Assembly: GCA_011390365.1 (NCBI GenBank)
Contig: JAABSM010000003.1
Location: 30,380-94,379, forward strand
Reading direction: 5' to 3'
DNA: 64,000 nucleotides
Origin: Gammaproteobacteria bacterium
Lineage (GTDB): Bacteria > Pseudomonadota > Gammaproteobacteria > Chromatiales > Chromatiaceae
Shown: positions 62,678 to 64,000 of the stretch, piece by piece
Layout of the letters: the number at the start of each line of letters is the position of its first letter
Position numbering within the stretch: position 1 is the first letter of the stretch
Program-made: the position numbers and the translations under genes
The notes under the pieces: model-generated
Seen by the model: the letters and a program-made list of their open reading frames with translations, nothing else
The model's database searches: none
What the model was told of the DNA's origin: nothing

Positions 62678-63944
62678 ATGGTGACAAGAAATAATAAAAA
62701 TAGGGCAGAACTTGGCTGGCGCGCCACGCGCCTGCTGGAAGCGTTCTTCCGCGACCATCCCGGCCTGCAACGCATCGCACTGGACAGCGCCTTCAACGGC
62801 CACGCCAAGGACCCGCGCGGATTGCTGCAAAGCGATGCCCCGCCGGCGGAATTCGCCGTTGACTGCGTGACCGTGCTCATGAGCTATGGCTGCACCGATG
62901 GTCGCCAGCACAGCCTGGGGCGCCTGCTGGCGGTGATTCGCGAGCAATTTCTCGGCGCCAACCCGCCAACCGATTTCGTCGAACTCCCGCCCCTGCTGAA
63001 CCAACCCTGCCGCCTGCCCAACCGGGAGGAGGAGCGGGCCTATCTGCAACGGCTGCTGGCCGATATCGAGCACAAGGCGGCCCTCTATGCCCCGTTGCGC
63101 GGCATCGCCCGCATCACCGCCAAGGCCGATCCACTGCTCGAAGCCTGGGAAGATCTGGCGATGCTGCGCCACGTCCGGCGCAATGGGTCAACCCGCCAAC
63201 AACAGGAGCCGCGGGACTATGCCAATATCCTCAATGCCTTCCCGCGCATTCGCCGCGCCGCCCTGCTAGGCCGGCCCGGGGCCGGCAAGAGCACCACCCT
63301 GCGCCGGCTGGCCGCCGATCTGGCGGAGCGCGCCCTGAGCGATCCGCAACCCCCGCTCCCTGATTCGCCTCGCCGCCAATCCCTTCATGCTCACCATGCT
63401 CTTCATGGTCTGGGTCGATCTGGGCGGCGAATTGCCGCGCAACCGGGGTGATCTGTTCGCCCGATTCGTGGATGCGCTGCTGGATCGGGAGCATCTGCTG
63501 GTCGATGATGAGACCTCCAGCGAACCCCGCTACACCCCGCAAGGCGAGAGGCTCCTGACGGGACTGACCGTGATTGCCTGGCGGATGCAGGTCGAGCGAC
63601 TGGCAAGCGGCCAAGAGGCGCAAGACATGGGTGTACTCACCGTCCTCCCGCGTCGTGATGCGCTGAAGTCGCTGGGGGAAGCATCCCTGCTCAAAAAGGC
63701 CGAAGACGCCACGCTGCTGGAGGGGAGCGACGAGATTCGCTTCCGCCACCAACTGCTGCAAGAGTACTTCACCGCCCTCGCGCTGCGCTCCCGCATCCAT
63801 GATGCTGCGGCACTCTGGCCTAGCGAAAACTGGTGGGAGCGCAGCGGCTGGGAGGAATCCGCGGTGCGGTTGAGCGGACTCTACGCCGAAGACTGCGCCC
63901 CCAATGTCATTAATTTAAGCGCCACGCCAGGTTCCCGCCCTTGA
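62678..63944 (+). pseudogene. NACHT NTPase with effector-associated-domain-like N-terminus, internally deleted and truncated by a MITE
   Basis: The 5' part (62678 to about 63355) encodes an N-terminal helical domain (LLEAFFRDHPGLQRIALDSA, EFAVDCVTVLMSYG) that resembles an EAD8-type effector-associated domain. A NACHT Walker A, ALLGRPGAGKSTTLRRLA, follows. Right after this domain the frame shifts and the coding continues in another frame with LIRLAANPFMLTMLFMV and FRHQLLQEYFTALALRSR, the distal part of a NACHT ATPase. The Walker B and sensor region, roughly 150 residues by family size, is missing, so a deletion joined the two. The C-terminal sensor repeats are lost to the MITE at 63902. Intact relatives act in anti-phage signalling. 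Confidence 0.78.
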
Positions 63945-64000
63945 TGCGCCTGACTCCGGGGCAGGCCGGAAATCGCCGGACCGGCATAGGATGTGCCGAA
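63902..64000. mobile_element. Second MITE copy, left end (continues beyond window)
   Basis: The segment starts CAATGTCATTAATTTAAG and continues about 95% identical to the reverse complement of the right arm of the element at 12130-12350, including GCGCCACGCCAGGTTCCCGC and GGCATAGGATGTGCCGAA. It is thus the same element in the opposite orientation. It ends the NACHT reading frame within about 14 codons. Confidence 0.88.

Noticed and set aside
62353-62780. Minus-strand frames over tRNA-Val and its terminator
   Set aside because: They read through the tRNA and the NACHT 5' end in antisense; the typical GTGIEPVT and GSNQ endings are tRNA artefacts.

Overview
The window is GC-rich, densely coded chromosomal DNA of a gammaproteobacterium. 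The best taxonomic marker is the surE-pcm-yqaA-nlpD-rpoS block (44.3-48.1 kb), a gammaproteobacterial arrangement. QseB/QseC-like regulators, rdgC, the base composition and a heme-c sensor agree with this. An environmental, perhaps sulfur-oxidising (Chromatiales-like) organism is my inference from style, not from a marker gene. No rRNA, CRISPR array or prophage module was seen. There are two tRNAs, Leu(CAG) and Val(CAC).

Layout. 0-9.3 kb: end of a phosphoesterase gene, a coiled-coil protein, a Na/Pi cotransporter with a candidate Pho box, a translationally coupled pair of CNNM/CBS (CorC/HlyC-type) membrane proteins, a UspA protein and a second Na/Pi cotransporter. 9.5-12.4 kb: a decayed stretch with fused fragments of an Lhr-like helicase and a group II intron reverse transcriptase, then a SagB-type dehydrogenase, then a 221-bp MITE that sits in the stop codon of the next gene. 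12.3-19.3 kb: a three-gene signalling operon made of a fused TRAP-type plus ABC-type binding protein, a hybrid histidine kinase and an HD-GYP response regulator. 20-27.7 kb, all on the minus strand: thermostable-hemolysin-family protein, AMP-ligase, heme-oxygenase-like (putative diiron) enzyme, 51-aa membrane protein, SDR, TPR protein and a QseBC-like two-component system. This looks like an uncharacterised small-molecule or lipid pathway.

28-36 kb: tRNA-Leu, a PilZ/DUF1631 pair, a REC-kinase hybrid, a hemerythrin-like protein, a heme-c HAMP sensor with a DUF4388 partner, and an FGGY kinase attached to moaA-moaD-moaE. 38-44 kb: a stand-alone EF-G paralogue, a YdcH-like protein, a MraY/WecA-type transferase, an NtrX-like regulator with a degenerate AAA+ domain, and a MIF-like tautomerase. 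44-53.5 kb: the rpoS block, a GGDEF cyclase with a rhodanese, a PilZ protein, rdgC and two unknowns. 53.6-64 kb: a defence-flavoured end with a very large DUF4011-type helicase-nuclease, an orphan antitoxin, a TfoX remnant, RecD2, tRNA-Val and a broken NACHT gene interrupted by a second MITE copy.

Themes: c-di-GMP signalling (one GGDEF, one HD-GYP, two PilZ) and phosphorelay sensing dominate. Intergenic regions carry several families of short palindromic repeats. One palindrome is embedded in frame in a gene, and two genes end in stop codons supplied by repeat DNA.
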